From: Castanea sativa
Lineage: Eukaryota; Streptophyta; Magnoliopsida; Fagales; Fagaceae
Assembly (NCBI RefSeq): GCF_040712315.1
Contig: NC_134020.1
Location: 10,199,251-10,263,250 of the forward strand
Length of the DNA: 64,000 bases
Direction of reading: 5' to 3'
Each line of letters opens with the position of its first letter. The stretch's first letter is position 1. Positions 23,248-34,869 of this stretch are shown in pieces. The position numbers and the translations under genes are program-made. Under the pieces are notes generated by a model. The model did not search any database. It was not told the DNA's origin and worked only from the letters and a program-made list of their open reading frames with translations.

Positions 23248-23682
23248 ATTCAGGCAGCAGAGAAGGCAGTTACTGCACAAGGCAGTAAACTACCAAAGCA
23301 TTAGGCAATATTCCTAGCAGTATATATAATTAGTTACAATTATGAAATACTATTAAGTATTTCCAAAAAAAGCTTTCCTAAAGCAGTAAAGAACTACTCT
23401 ATTATCTATAGTTCACAAGTCCATAACTTATAAAAAGGAAAGCCTACACTGATGCTAAGTTTTCCTTCTTATAAGCAAGACAAGTTCATGTATAATTAGA
23501 AAAGCTACACATCTGTCCAAAAAACTTCAAAATACATCCAAAAAAACTGCCTCCTTTACAAAATGCGACATTCCTTCCTCCTACAATACAATGGGGAAAA
23601 AAATATTTAGCTACAGAATAACCAAAACGGAAGTGATCATATGAACAAAAATTATAAAGGCAGAAACATTTTCAATCTGTGA

Positions 23683-25997
23683 TCATTCATCAATACTAAT
23701 GGTGGTACGAGTACCACCTTTGCTTGAGCAAGAACTAGAACTTGCTGCTGTTGTTGCTTGATTTAAAACTGGTAAAGAAAAAATTGAGACAATAGATTAA
23801 ATTTTGCTCAAGTATATGACACATTTAATAACACTTAATAGACTAGCAGTTTGGAAGTTAAACATATTACCTAATTCATGAAATTCATCCTTCAAGGCCT
23901 CAACCTCGTCCTTTGACTTGCGAAAAGAAATTGGGACATGGGCTTGCAGCCAGTTTTGAGCACAAACAAGATTTTGAACCATGAGAGGGGAGAGTGAACT
24001 TCTAAATGGATCAAGTATGCGCCCTCCGGTACTAAATGTTGATTCAGAAGCAACCGTAGAAATAGGTACAGCCAGTACATCCCTAGTCATTTTGGACAGC
24101 ACTTGGTACCTATCTAAATTGGCTTTCCACCACCCCAAAATCTCAAACTTCACATCCCTTCTACTCTCACAATTTTCAGCCAAATATCTTTCAATCTCAT
24201 TGCTACACCTTACAGACTTCTCAGCCTCTAAAAACCGCTCATATCGTGAATTAACCATCACATATGGATCACTACCACCAATTGTATCACCTTCCATGTG
24301 TGTCCTCTCATTCTCACTTGGTACTACCCCATTTGGCGAATCAACCCTAGAGTAAACATCATACAACCTATCCATGGTCTTCCTCACTAAATCAACCATC
24401 TCATCAGCCACTGACTCCCCATAAATTTCAGAAAAAGAAAACTTCAAAAACCTCATTTTCTTCCTTGGATCAAGAACCATAGCCACATACAAAAGCTGAT
24501 TAATTTTATCCCCTTTCCCCCAGTACTTTTCAAATTTAGCTTCCATTTTAGTTGCCATGTTTTTCAAGAGATGATTTTCAGATTTAATTAAATGAGCAAT
24601 ATTCTCTTGAATCACAAACATCTCATCAAAGAAGGTATTTGAAGTAACATACAACGGACCGGAAAATTTTTTTGTTGCATTGTAAAAAAGTTTCAAGAAA
24701 CCCACAAATGTCCTACAATTTTGAAAATCAACCCCACAAGGGGCTCCCAAACCACCACTATTTTCCTTGTTCAAAAAGTATGAACAATAGCTATCATCCT
24801 CAAAGTCCATTCTTAGGAACACTTTCTCAAATTTTTCAGCAGTATCTAACATGAGATAGGTAAAGTTCCACCTAGTAGTTACATCAAGACTTAGTAAACA
24901 CTTGGACTCAATACCTAATCTCTCCATAAAACTCCTAAAAATTTGATTTCTATTTGGTGAGGACTTCACATACCTCACCGCTTCACGCACCCTAGCAATG
25001 GACGCATCAATTTCGTTCAAACCATCTCCCACAATCAGATTTAAAATATGTGCACAACACCTCATGTGCAAGAACTCATGTTCTAAAATAGTCCCCTTCC
25101 AATCTTTAGTTATTGTTTGTAAAAATTTAATGGTAGTGCCATTAGAGTAAGCATTATCCACTGTCAAGGTGAATATGCCATCAACACCCCACTCACGCAA
25201 ACACATCTCAATCTTCCTACCTATAGTCTCCCCCCTATGGTCCTCCACTTGACAAAAATTCAGAATCCTCTTATGCAAGTTCCAATCATCATCAATAAAA
25301 TGACATGTGAGGGACATATAATTCAGATTTTGAATACTAGTCCATGTGTCCGTAGTAAGGCACACCCTACGACCTTTTAAGGCTTCCCTTAGTTTCTCTC
25401 TCTCAACACCATAAATGCCAATCACATCCCTAGCTACAGTTTGGCGAGATGGAATTTCCCTAATTTGCAACTTAGGTTGTAAGGTTGTTGAATATTTTTG
25501 AAACCATACCCTTCAACTAGCCTAAAAGGCAACTCATCTATTATAATCATTTTAGCAAGTGCCTTCCTAGAAGCCTCAACAGTAAAGGCTGATGGTACAA
25601 GCTGAAACCCTTCCCCCTTGGGTTCAAATGCTAAGGTTTGTTGCCCTTTAAGTGAAACTCTATTAGGGTTCTTAACACAGTTTGGTGTATGATTCAATAA
25701 ATTAGTACTACCATGACCCTTACTATTAGCACGATAAGGTTTTTTACAATAATGGCAAACAGCCTTAAATTGACCCTCACTAATCTTTATTTTTTCAAAA
25801 TGATCCCAAGCAATAGACTTTTTCCTATTACTACCACAATCAACAGCTGCCTCACACACCTTGGTTTTATGCTTAGGTTTAGGTGGAAGTGCCTCAGCAC
25901 TGGTTGGAGTGGCCACAGATTCAGCTTGGACAGTAGGATCAACTTGGGCAGCAGGTATTGTTTGGGAAGGGGGTGCATCACTAGAGGTTTCCATAGC
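23683..25997 (-). pseudogene. hAT transposase (ZBED, RICESLEEPER-like), one frameshift
   Basis: The ATG is at 25994, three bases after a plausible acceptor (CTTTAG at 25998). Residues 60-110 form a BED zinc finger (AWDHFEKIKI, CHYCKKPY, then LLNHTPNC). The RNase H-fold core follows: LTTDTWTSIQN with the first catalytic Asp, TVDNAYSNG, the CCAHILNL block with the conserved Cys-His, and TTRWNFTYLML. The hAT C-terminal dimerisation domain is complete (WWKANLDRYQVLSKMTRDVL, VASESTFSTGGRILDPFRSS). The main exon ends at a GTAATA donor (23870) and a short exon 23768-23683 supplies a Ser-rich tail and TGA. One frameshift in an A5 run near 25493-25500 separates the BED half from the catalytic half. 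In hAT elements this enzyme cuts the transposon ends. Otherwise it looks intact, at about 740 residues. Confidence 0.9.
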
Positions 25998-26364
25998 CTA
26001 AAGACATCAAATTTAAGCATTAGAAAACGACCATAATAAACTAATCCTAAGAAAGATCATTGTAGTTGACCTCTTTAAAGGGCAAAGTCACATACACTAG
26101 ACCTTTGTAGAATAAGAAATATTATTATGCGTAAGTATTGTCTTCACAAGTACTGATTTCATTTGACACTTAGTGTTCTGTATCAAGGTAAATTACATAG
26201 CACTTCATGATTTCATTTTAAATTACATGCATGTTTAAGAGTCAAAACAAAGCTAAGCACTTATATAACTATAAGAATTTGAAAGAAATTGTCCTTGGCA
26301 AAAGTTTTTATATCCATAAACAATAAAGATAAGAGGGACAGGATGTAACTAAATATCGAAATAC

Positions 26365-26469
26365 CTATGAGCACCTTCAGCACAATGACCGAGCAACCTC
26401 ACTAAATTTTTATGCTGAACACGTCCAATTGCTTCAACTTCAACCTTAAACTCCTTCTCAGCTTGTCCT
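26365..26469 (-). pseudogene. Captured receptor-like kinase exon
   Basis: This 105-base segment has an acceptor (GCTTTAG) and a donor (GTATTT) and reads [20 protein letters not shown], then [12 protein letters not shown]. That is the kinase subdomain III-IV exon of the plant RLK group related to At2g42960/At5g18500, with the helix-C Glu in EVEAIG. The rest of the kinase is absent. It lies on the same strand as the transposase, between a candidate leader exon and the transposase ATG exon, so it could be spliced in as a cassette. Origin by capture is an inference; the exon identity is firm. Confidence 0.85.
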
Positions 26470-27191
26470 CTAAAGCAAAAAAAATTACCCCAATTAAGCT
26501 TTCTCTACCATAACCCCCACAACACAAAGCACATGAAACACTTGTTCAACATATAATCCACACCTTCAACTCTCAAAGTTTTAACAAATCAACAAACAAT
26601 AAATTAGTTATAACAAGTTCCAATCAATACAATGTTAAAAGTTGGGACTTTTTTTTTTTTTTGCTATCAAAACCCACAAAATATAAATAAAAATCTAAGA
26701 ATTAACAATTAATTAGTGACAAATTAAAAAACGTCCATCTGAATTAACACATTAAATCCCCAACAGGGTTCATACAAACAAAAAGCAAAGTATTTAAAAC
26801 TAACACCCCAAGTAAAAAAAGATTAAAAATCCATAAATATACTCAATTTCATAAAAAAAAGCAACAACCAAACAGAGTAACAAACATCAACTTCCCAACC
26901 GGATTCATAACAACACAAAGCAAGGTAATTAAAACTCACATTCCTAGTAATTAAAAGATTAAAATTTTATAACAAAGAAAACAAAAACAAAGAGTGAGCC
27001 GAAAAATAAAGTTACTTTTCATATAATTCTTATTAAAACTCACAACCGGATTCATAACATTCAGTTACTTTTCATATAATTCTTATTACAATATCAAAAA
27101 ATAAGTCATTTGAACAAACTGATAAACCCATATCACAGATTCACAAACACAAAATACAGAAAAAGAGGGATGAAAAGGGGAAAAAAATTAC

Positions 27192-27350
27192 CTGATCTGA
27201 GACTAGGAAGCCGAGACAGAGAGGCTGAGAAGACACATGGAGTGCAGAAACTATAAAGATTTTGAACCTTTGATGTAAAGGAAGGAGTAAAGGACTTGGT
27301 TTGTTTCAAAAAATAAAGACAGATTTTGAAATCAGTAGAGACTAGAGAGC
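27192..27350 (-). promoter_or_regulatory. Candidate 5' leader exon of the hAT transposase
   Basis: On the minus strand a purine-rich leader ends CAGATCAG followed by the donor GTAATT (27191). The matching acceptor lies at 25998, just before the transposase ATG. The upstream limit of the exon is a guess. Confidence 0.4.
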
Positions 27351-28245
27351 AGAGAGAAAAAAGAACTCAAAGATGACCAATTTATAAAAGAGAGAGATGA
27401 GGGTTGAGGTTGAGACTTAAGAGTGAGCCGAGTATGGGTCTGATTTGGGTTTTGATTTGAACTTTGAAGTGTAGGGTGTAGCCGAGACTCGGGCATGGGG
27501 AAGTGAATCAAGAGATTCATGATGTGAAGTGTAGCCGAGAGAGGCCCGAGACTCTACTTAAACTCTTGAAGTGTACTGTGTCTGTGACTCTGTGTAGGCC
27601 GGTGTAGCCGAGACTCTACCATGTCCATGGTCCATGGACATGGTAGAGTCTTGAAACCCTTAGAGTAGAGGCATGGGGAAGTGAAATTTTTTTTTGATTT
27701 GAAGTGCTGTGCTTGTGTAGCTATTTGCCCGCTCCATATCTTCAGTGATCAGAGTCTGAAGTTCAGCAGGAGATTTTTTTTTAGGCCATGACTCATCAGG
27801 GTAAAGGAAATTGTGTGGTGGAAGGAGCTTCTCTCAGTTCTCTATGCGTGGAAATTGTGTTTGGCATTTTCAAAACCGTGGGAGCAAGTGGTTTTAGGAT
27901 AAATACCACTCATTGTTTAGCTTTTAGTCCCATCACCTGCCGTGTAGCTCTTAAACAAGTCAGCCTTTTTAGTTTAGTCCAATCACCCCACTTTCCCAAG
28001 CTTCAGACTTCATGGGTTTATTGTACTACATGTTTTTTTTTTTTTTCACTTAACTATCAGTCGGGTCGGATTCTGCAGGTATTTAACTCATTAACCCACC
28101 ACCCGAACCAATTTTTCGGGTTTTATTAGAGGGGGACCCAAATCCGAACCACCATGGACTTCGGGTCCACCCGTTGGGCCTCGGGTCGGTCGGACCCGGG
28201 CGAGTTGATCGGGTCTTTTACCCGCTGGACAGCCCTAGCTCTAAT

Positions 28246-28480
28246 AGCAGGACTAGATCTCGCATAAGTAGCAGGAGCCACGGATGCAATGGTATGTTAT
28301 GATTCCCAAGTAGTTACTAGTCAGATTACTGGTTGTTACGAGTGCAAAGGAGAACGGATGAAGGAATACCTCAAACAGGTGAAGAGTAGGATGCGCAACA
28401 TGAATGTAGAGTTGTTCAAATCCCAAGGGAGGAGAATGAACAGGCCGACCGACTTGCCAAGGCGGCATCAGCAGATAACA
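28246..28480 (+). pseudogene. RNase H (3' part) of the Tat-type element
   Basis: The RNase H frame resumes after the hAT target duplication (AGLDLA), includes YDSQVVTSQITG with a conserved Asp, and shifts by one base near 28418 into IPREENEQADRLAKAA. The domain would remove RNA from the RNA-DNA hybrid. Confidence 0.85.
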
Positions 28481-29790
28481 TGCCTTTCCTAAGCAAGGTA
28501 CTCCTTTTTGTTCAGAACTCACCCATAATAAACGTAGTCAACATGCAGGAGATAGGAATCGAGGAAAACCGAACAACGCCGATTATCTCCTACCTGAAGG
28601 ATGGTTTGTTGCCCGGTGACAAAAGAGCCGCAAGGAAATTGAGGATATACGCTACGCGATTCATATTGATTAAAGATGTCTTATACGAGAGAGGTTTCTC
28701 CCGCCCCTACCTAAGGTGCCTTGTCCTCGAAGAAGAGGACTATGTCATGAAGGAAGTACATGAAGGAGTATGCGGGAACCACTCGGGGTTGCGGTCCTTA
28801 GTCCATAAGCTGATTAGGGCCGGATACTACTGGCCCACTATGCAGAAGGATGCTAAAGTGTACGTTAGGAAGTGTGACAAATGTCAGAGGTTCGGCAAGC
28901 TCATAAGGCAACCGACGGAAGAACTCACTCCAATGACAGCCCCATGGCCCTTTGCTCAATGAGGTCTTGACATCATGTGCCCGTTTCCTACAGCAGTCAA
29001 GTAGTTGAAATTCCTACTGGTCGGCATAGACTAGTATGAAGCCTTGGCCAACATCACAGAGAAGAATGTACATAGCTTCATGTGGAGAAACATCATTTGC
29101 AGATACGAAATACCCAGAGTCCTAGTCTCAGAAAACGGGAAACAGTTCGATAACGACGTATTCAGGGACTTCTGCTCACAGCTTGGGATTAAGAACCATT
29201 ATTCGTCTCCTGCACACCCACAAGCCAACGGACAGGTTGAGGTCATGAACCGATCCTTGTTAAAAATCATCAAGACTCAGCTCGAGGGGGTGAAAGGTGT
29301 TTGGCCGGAGGAGCTACCTAGTGTACTATGGGCATACAGGATGACGGCAAGGACACCTACAGGAGAGACACCGTTTCGACTTGCGTATGGCAACGAGGCA
29401 GTCATTCCAGCTGAAGTAGGTCTCACCAGTTACAGGGTAGCAAACCACGACATGGAGAAGAATGACGAGGCGATGTGCTTGCAGCTCGGTTCAATACATG
29501 AGATCAGAGCGACGGCTAAACAAAGGTTGGCGCGATATCAAAGCCTCATGGCAAGGCACTATAACTCCCGAGTTAAACACAAGGACTTCAAGAAAGGAGA
29601 TCTCGTCTTGAGAAAGATAACGGGCGCCACTAATAACCAATCTCATGGGAAGTTAGGACCCAACTGGGAAGGACCATACAGGGTCGTGTCATGGAATAGG
29701 AAGGGCACATACTATCTCGAGTCACTGGACGGAAAAAAGCTACAACATCCCTAGAACGTGGAACACCTAAAGAGATACTACCAGTAGATA
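28480..29790 (+). pseudogene. Integrase of the Tat-type element (broken)
   Basis: The HHCC zinc-binding region reads VHEGVCGNHSGLRSLVHKL, then GYYWPTMQKDA and VRKCDKCQRFG. The catalytic core has GLDIMCPF with the first Asp. At the second position the codon at 29131-29133 is GAA (SENGKQFDND), where an Asp is expected. The final Glu is present in NGQVEVMNR. The C-terminal part continues to GPNWEGPYRV and LKRYYQ. In-frame stops occur at 28961 (TGA for Trp), 29003 (TAG), 29032 (TAG) and 29752 (TAG). Integrase inserts element cDNA into the genome; this copy could not. Confidence 0.92.
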
Positions 29791-29975
29791 GAGGTGCAAA
29801 CGCCGGCACTCCTCATTTCCAGTTTATTTTTTCAACAAATAATTTTAAGTTTTTATTATTCTTTACGGTACTTTTAGAGCCCAAAAGGCAATTTTCTAGT
29901 TTTTTATGAACAATATTCCACTTGCTTATCCATCATAGTAAGAGGAGTTTATTCAGAACATATTGAATTTCTTCT

Positions 29976-30480
29976 GCTGAGATTTATTTACAAAGTCCCT
30001 AAATTGGACAGATCATCCTAAGAAGGATGAGATTCATTCACCGTCCACAAACTGGATGGATTAACCCATTTACAAGTCCATAAACTGGACAGATCATCTT
30101 AGGAGGGATGAAATTTATTTACAAAGTCCATAAATTGGACGGATCATCCTAAGAAGGATGAGATTCATTCACCATCCACAAACTGGGTGGATTATCCCAT
30201 GAAGGATAAAATTTATTTACAAGTGCATTAACTGGACAGATCATCCCACAAGGAATGAAATTTACAAGTCCATAAATTGGTCGGATCATCCAATAAGGGA
30301 TGAAATCTATTTATAAAGTTCACAATTTGGACGGATCATCCCATAAAGGATGCAATTCCTTTACATTGTCCATAAACTGGATGGTTCATCCCACAAAGGA
30401 TAAAATTTGAAAAGTCCGTTAACTGAACGAATCATCCTATAAAGGACATTTAGTCCATAAAATGGATGAACCATTATCAG
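29976..30480. repeat. Tandem repeat tract, about 57-62-base units
   Basis: About eight diverged units share the pattern GTCCATAAACTGGAC, then GGATCATCC, then AAGGATGAAATTTATTTACA. The tract lies between integrase and the antisense ORF of the Tat-type element. Such tracts are common in the 3' region of Tat elements. Confidence 0.85.
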
Positions 30481-30703
30481 AAGGGCAGAACACGTTCAAA
30501 TTTAAAATAAAAAAAAAATAAAAAATAAAAACTCATATGAGAAACGGATGAGTATGCATTAGGAAGAACATAAAATCAAAACACAACAAACGTTTACATA
30601 AAATTTCAACCAAAGGCAACGGTTAAAACAAAACAAACATATTGTTCTCCCGTGCATTTTCAAACTTAAACAAGAATAAAAAGAATGTACAACTACTCCG
30701 GGG

Positions 30704-32862
30704 CTACAAGGTTCCTTCCTTGTCATCAGGCCCCTAGGCTGAAGGTTGACGGGCATCACCCTCAACGGATCTTCTTGTATCAGCCTTTAAAGCCTCACCA
30801 TCACTGTGGTCTTCACCAAAGAGCTCGTCCGTCCCCTCGATGTCAACGGGGTGAGCTGGAGTCTAGCCCTCAAGGTCGATGGTAATGTGTGAAAGGTTCA
30901 AGTCTGGAAAAGAAGCCTTGACCTGACAGAGGCAATCATCAAAGCCGTCGGCAAAAGAAGTACCCAGTTCACTCAGAAAAGCGTCAAAGTCTCGGTACTC
31001 TCGAACAACATCAACTTTTGCCTAACGGAGACTATCCTCTTTTTCCTCTAAGGTTTCTTTTAGCAACTCTACTTGTTTCTCCAATTCACTACGGAGCTGC
31101 TCGAATAGCTTCAGCTTCTCTTCATGACGAAGCCTTCAGGCCCTCAGCTCCATCAGCTCTTCCTCCATTGCATTTGCCTTTGCACGGACGCGCTCCAGCG
31201 TCTTCTTGTAAGAAAGGAAACGCTCCATCAATCCCTTCGCCATCAGGACCCCCTACACCAACAACAAAGGGTAAGTACGAAATGATAAAAATACAACGGA
31301 ACATGTAGTGACGGATACAAACCTGTGTAAGGTTGAACAGTGCCGTCTCCCCCATTGCTTTAGTAGTGTGATTGCCCAGGTCCTTGTAGTCCTCGTCCTT
31401 GATGATGGAGGTGATTTGCTTAAGGGCGTACTGGGAATCCTCTCGGAGAAGGACGGGAGGTTTCTCCTTGACGGGGTCTAGATTGACCATCAGACCCTTG
31501 CCCTTCCCCAGGCCAAGCTTAGGGGGCAACTTAAAACCGTCAGAAGCTTGACTAGCAGCCAGTCCCATCACCACCTTCTGCTTTTTGCCTTGGCGGTCAA
31601 TTTTCTCAAACGGTTGCCTTTTTGTGGACAAGTGAATCGAGCCTATCTTGGGGGGAAGATTCCCCTCTAGCTTCTTCTTAGCAGTAGCCTGCTGCTTTAT
31701 GCATGCCCTTCTCCTAGATTCTTCCATTTCTACAAAAAGTGGACGGGTAAGGATGGTAATTGAAAATACAAACACACAATGGGCAACGGACTTACGTCTG
31801 CGAATTCGTGCGTCGTATCAACGGGCAGCAGTGGTAGGTTTTGGATCGTCATAGTACTAGTAGAGAGTATCCAAGGTAACGAGCTTTACCCAAGCCCTCT
31901 CCGACAGCTTAGTAGTCCTAAAGATTTTTTCCAAGAAACCGAACTACTCGATGGTAACCTGTGGACGATCGCGAGCTGCAAAGAAGATGGTTAGGACAAC
32001 TAAACAAATATAAAAGGATTAAACCTAATAAAGACAGACACATACCAGACGGGGGCATTATACCCCATGTCATGTCAACAAGCATGTACTCATGATCATT
32101 TGGACGACACATCCAATTGTCCCCACGAAGGAAAAAGTAATGACCTTTCTAGTTCCTATTAGAGTTTGGGGTCTCGCACACTAGCCTAAGCATTGGACTT
32201 CATGGAAGAAAACTATACATCCCCCTGGATTGGGCAATCTTAGAAGGACGGTAACAATGGAAAAATTCTACCACTATCAACCATCACGCCCCATTGGACA
32301 TTACCCTGTACAAGACTTCTACACCTAGGAAATCCCTCTAGGTGTTCGAAGAGATCTGAGAGACGGCCAATCCTAGGTATTGGAGAAGACGACGGTGAAG
32401 AGCACTCAATGGAAAGCGAAGCCCAGCTTTCAGCATCTGCTCGTATACCCCGACGTCTTCAAGACCCCTATAGTAGCACTTTTCTGACTTAAAAAGTAGA
32501 CAGATAGATATGTTGTCAAGTATCTGGTACTTCTCCCTAAGTGTGTTGAAGTGCGACGGTTTGATGGTAGAGATGAAGTCATTTACCGTCCACAAGGGAA
32601 GTATGATGAATTCCCTGAACCCATCAGGACCTATGATGGATTGGATGGGATGGTCTACACCGTCTAGGTCATCATTTGAGTTATACTTTAACCCGTCCTC
32701 ATCCTGCACCTCATCCTCCATATTTGGAGGAGAGTTGGCTGACGGTTCCCTCTCCTCGCTAGAGGTGCCAAGGTCTACTTGACCTGACCCTGACGGAAAC
32801 ACCTCATCGTAGCCCACTCCATCGCGGACAAACGATTGACCACTTAATGCCTCACTAGACAT
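30704..32862 (-). pseudogene. Antisense ORF of the Tat-type element (gypsy-type transposon domain)
   Basis: Four exon-like blocks with GT-AG borders run opposite to gag-pol: 32862-32046, 31975-31796, 31729-31323 and 31252-30704. Block 1 starts MSSEALSGQS, has an acidic stretch and RFPLSALHRRLLQYLGLAVS, the pattern of the plant putative gypsy-type transposon domain (PF04195), and WMCRPNDHEYM. Block 3 starts MEESRRRACIKQQATAKKKL and is basic. Block 4 is coiled coil (ANAMEEELMELRA). In-frame TAG codons interrupt blocks 1, 2 and 4. The function of this ORF in Tat elements is unknown; its position between integrase and 3' LTR is typical. Confidence 0.75.
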
Positions 32863-33309
32863 CTGACACCTACAAATGACGGATAAAAAATCCTAAGACT
32901 CTAGGTCTACACTGACAACAAACAAGCGAATGCAATAAAGAAAGAGAAAAACTTGAGATAGGGGAAAGAATACTCACATCTTGGCGGTATGAGAAGGATG
33001 ACGGAAGGCTAAAAAGAACGGTAGTACAAAATCAATGAGGCGACGGTTAGAGAAGAGTGGACGGAAGCGCTCTGATCAGTAAAAAATTTTCCAAAAGGCA
33101 AAAATGAAAGGAACAAGCAACATATATATAGAGGGAACGACGCGGAAGACAAAAGGACGCTTCGTTTCAGACAAAAACTCTAAAAGCTTGCCAAGTGTCC
33201 TTACAGCATTAATGACCTTAGTCTAGCCTGTCAATCAACACACGTTTCTCAAGGATAAAGGCAAACCATCACTCCATGGATCCGTGTAAAATGGGCGACG
33301 GACCCATGG

Positions 33310-33320
33310 AGTGAGGGGCC
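33310..33320 (+). promoter_or_regulatory. Polypurine tract of the Tat-type element
   Basis: A purine-rich GAGTGAGGGG lies a few bases before the 3' LTR start at 33324, where second-strand priming is expected. Confidence 0.6.
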
Positions 33321-33323
33321 AAC

Positions 33324-33957
33324 TGAAAAGGGTATATTTAGGGTAGACGGTCAGAATTTGCAAAGACCAACGATAGGTAGCATCAATAGGACAACGGATA
33401 AAGACATGCGATGACAAAACCCATGAACAGTGGATGGATAATGTATTGGGACGGGTTACCTCCAGTGTACGGGATGATCCAAGGAGAACGGGTCGCCTGA
33501 AAAGGACAGATAGACCCCCGGACGGACACTGAGGTCGACGGAACCAAATACACGTGGTAATGACATGGCTTACATGGTTTCCAAGCATGTTTCGAATAAT
33601 AATAACTTGTAAACCACTCTTAACCCTAGTTAATAGAACCCTTACATGGAAAGGTTCTCTTAAATTACGTGCATTTATGAAGATCTTCTCTACAAGGAAA
33701 TATTCCTCTTTTCCAAGGAACAAAGGTCGGCTCCTCACCACTATAAAAAGGCCATAACCTACAGAAAATAGGTACGCGTAATTCATCTCAGCTCTAGCAC
33801 TCTAAAGTTGTGACAATCTTTCTAACTTAACCTTCGGAGGGTATTAGGCCTATACCACACCGGTACCCTCTTGAGGTCTTTTTCTTTTTGGCGTGTGCAA
33901 GTGTTGTTTCAGGCACATAAGGACTTTGTAGCCTATTGACGATTTTTGGCATCATCA
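33324..33957 (+). repeat. Tat-type element 3' LTR
   Basis: It runs from TGAAAAGGGTATATTTAGG to TTGGCATCATCA and is followed by the target duplication AACAA. Confidence 0.92.
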
Positions 33958-33962
33958 AACAA

Positions 33963-34473
33963 CAACGACAACAATGATAGATTTAGTCAAGTTTGAAGCA
34001 CCAATCATTCAACTTTGCTTGCACGTAATAAATATCAAGATAGAAGATAGGGCTTTCTAGAATTACACACACACAAGAGGTACCTTGATATAAATGATAA
34101 CCCAAATTAGTCTTGATTGATGAAATCTAAGGCCTTTATCTATTTTTTTTTTTGTAATTTTAATTTTTTTTCACATGCTCCATAATTATTAGTTTATTAC
34201 TTGAACTAAGCACAGGAAGAAGCAAAAAACACCTTTGTGCATGCATTTAAGTGGATGTCAAGATGTGCATAATTATTAAATTAAAGTGTCAGAAGGGACA
34301 AATCCAGAACTTAAGAAGCATGGACTCAACTTTTTCATTAAGAACAATCCAGCTCAACATTATAAAACTTCCAGAGTGACAACACATAAAGTTGTTAATT
34401 TAGACAATCATATATGAAAGGGGATAATTATAGAATGTGGTCATGCAATTGAGGATGTAAATTAACCGAATAC
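33963..34473. other. Spacer in the PMD gene
   Basis: AT-rich sequence without recognised features, between the Tat-type element and the small PMD exon. Confidence 0.5.
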
Positions 34474-34561
34474 CTGCTCTGGCCGTAGTGTAGACAGCGA
34501 CGTCCGGTACGCAGGAAGGACGTGCGTGGCATGCTCAGCGGTGCTTTTTGGCCCGCTTCAC
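34474..34561 (-). pseudogene. PMD gene, second visible exon (88 bases)
   Basis: Using the acceptor TGCTAG, the exon reads GTGAAGCGGGCC and then PKSTAEHATHVLPAYRTSLS and TLRPEQ, ending at a GTATTC donor. The protein joins the end of the 41-kb exon to IVWEPYTH at 15762. With this acceptor the second codon is TGA where relatives have Trp (TGG). A second AG six bases downstream would skip the stop. It is too short to be found by ORF length alone. Confidence 0.8.
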
Positions 34562-34835
34562 CTAGCAAACATGGGGTTTCGACAAATGCTCGTTAGTGAA
34601 CTTTCATGTAATGAGCTGTCAACACTGTTGTTAGTTTTGTTTTATATTTCACATCCATATACTTCAGTATCTAAGCATTGATAAGTTTCTTTTGTTTGTT
34701 AGTTTGGCATAACTTCTTCTTTTTTGATATATATTATTGCAATGAAAAAGAGCAACTGATCACTTTGGGCACACTTAGCTGTTCTACTTGATTCTATAAG
34801 GTTCATTTCAATGTGACTTTGCCTTAATTATGCAA

Positions 34836-34869
34836 AGAGAGAGAGAGAGAGAGAAAGGGAGAGAGAGAG
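34836..34869. repeat. (GA)n microsatellite
   Basis: GA dinucleotide run with one AAGGG interruption, in an intron of the PMD gene. Confidence 0.95.

Larger units (their letters stand above)
22459..28237 (-). mobile_element. hAT DNA transposon nested in the Tat-type element
   Basis: GCTCTAAT is duplicated at both sides (22451-22458, 28238-28245). The termini are exact inverted repeats, TAGGGCTGTCC on the left and GGACAGCCCTA on the right, followed by GGGTC/GACCC-rich subterminal regions, as in Ac/Tam3-type hAT elements. It encodes one transposase on the minus strand and carries an extra exon-like segment from a receptor kinase. A (TA)n tract lies at 23202-23242. Removing the element rejoins the RNase H reading frame of its host. 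With clear ends, target duplication and near-intact transposase it looks younger than the host element. Confidence 0.95.
18155..33957 (+). mobile_element. Ty3/gypsy Tat-type LTR retrotransposon, defective
   Basis: Two LTRs (633 and 634 bases) enclose gag, protease, RT, RNase H and integrase in Ty3 order, then a tandem-repeat tract and an antisense ORF before the 3' LTR. AACAA flanks both ends (18150-18154, 33958-33962). Integrase last, the GACGCTGTCTGTGGG-type primer site and the antisense gypsy-type transposon ORF point to the Tat lineage. A 5.8-kb hAT is nested inside, so the element itself was about 10 kb. It cannot move by itself: it has many stops, frameshifts and altered RT and IN catalytic residues. 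It lies in an intron of the PMD gene, in the opposite orientation to it. Confidence 0.92.

Noticed and set aside
22995..23249. Tyr-Ile repeat ORFs on both strands
   Set aside because: They are translations of the (TA)n microsatellite.
29976..30480. CRISPR-like regular repeat
   Set aside because: The units are directly tandem and diverged, with no unique spacers, within a plant retroelement.
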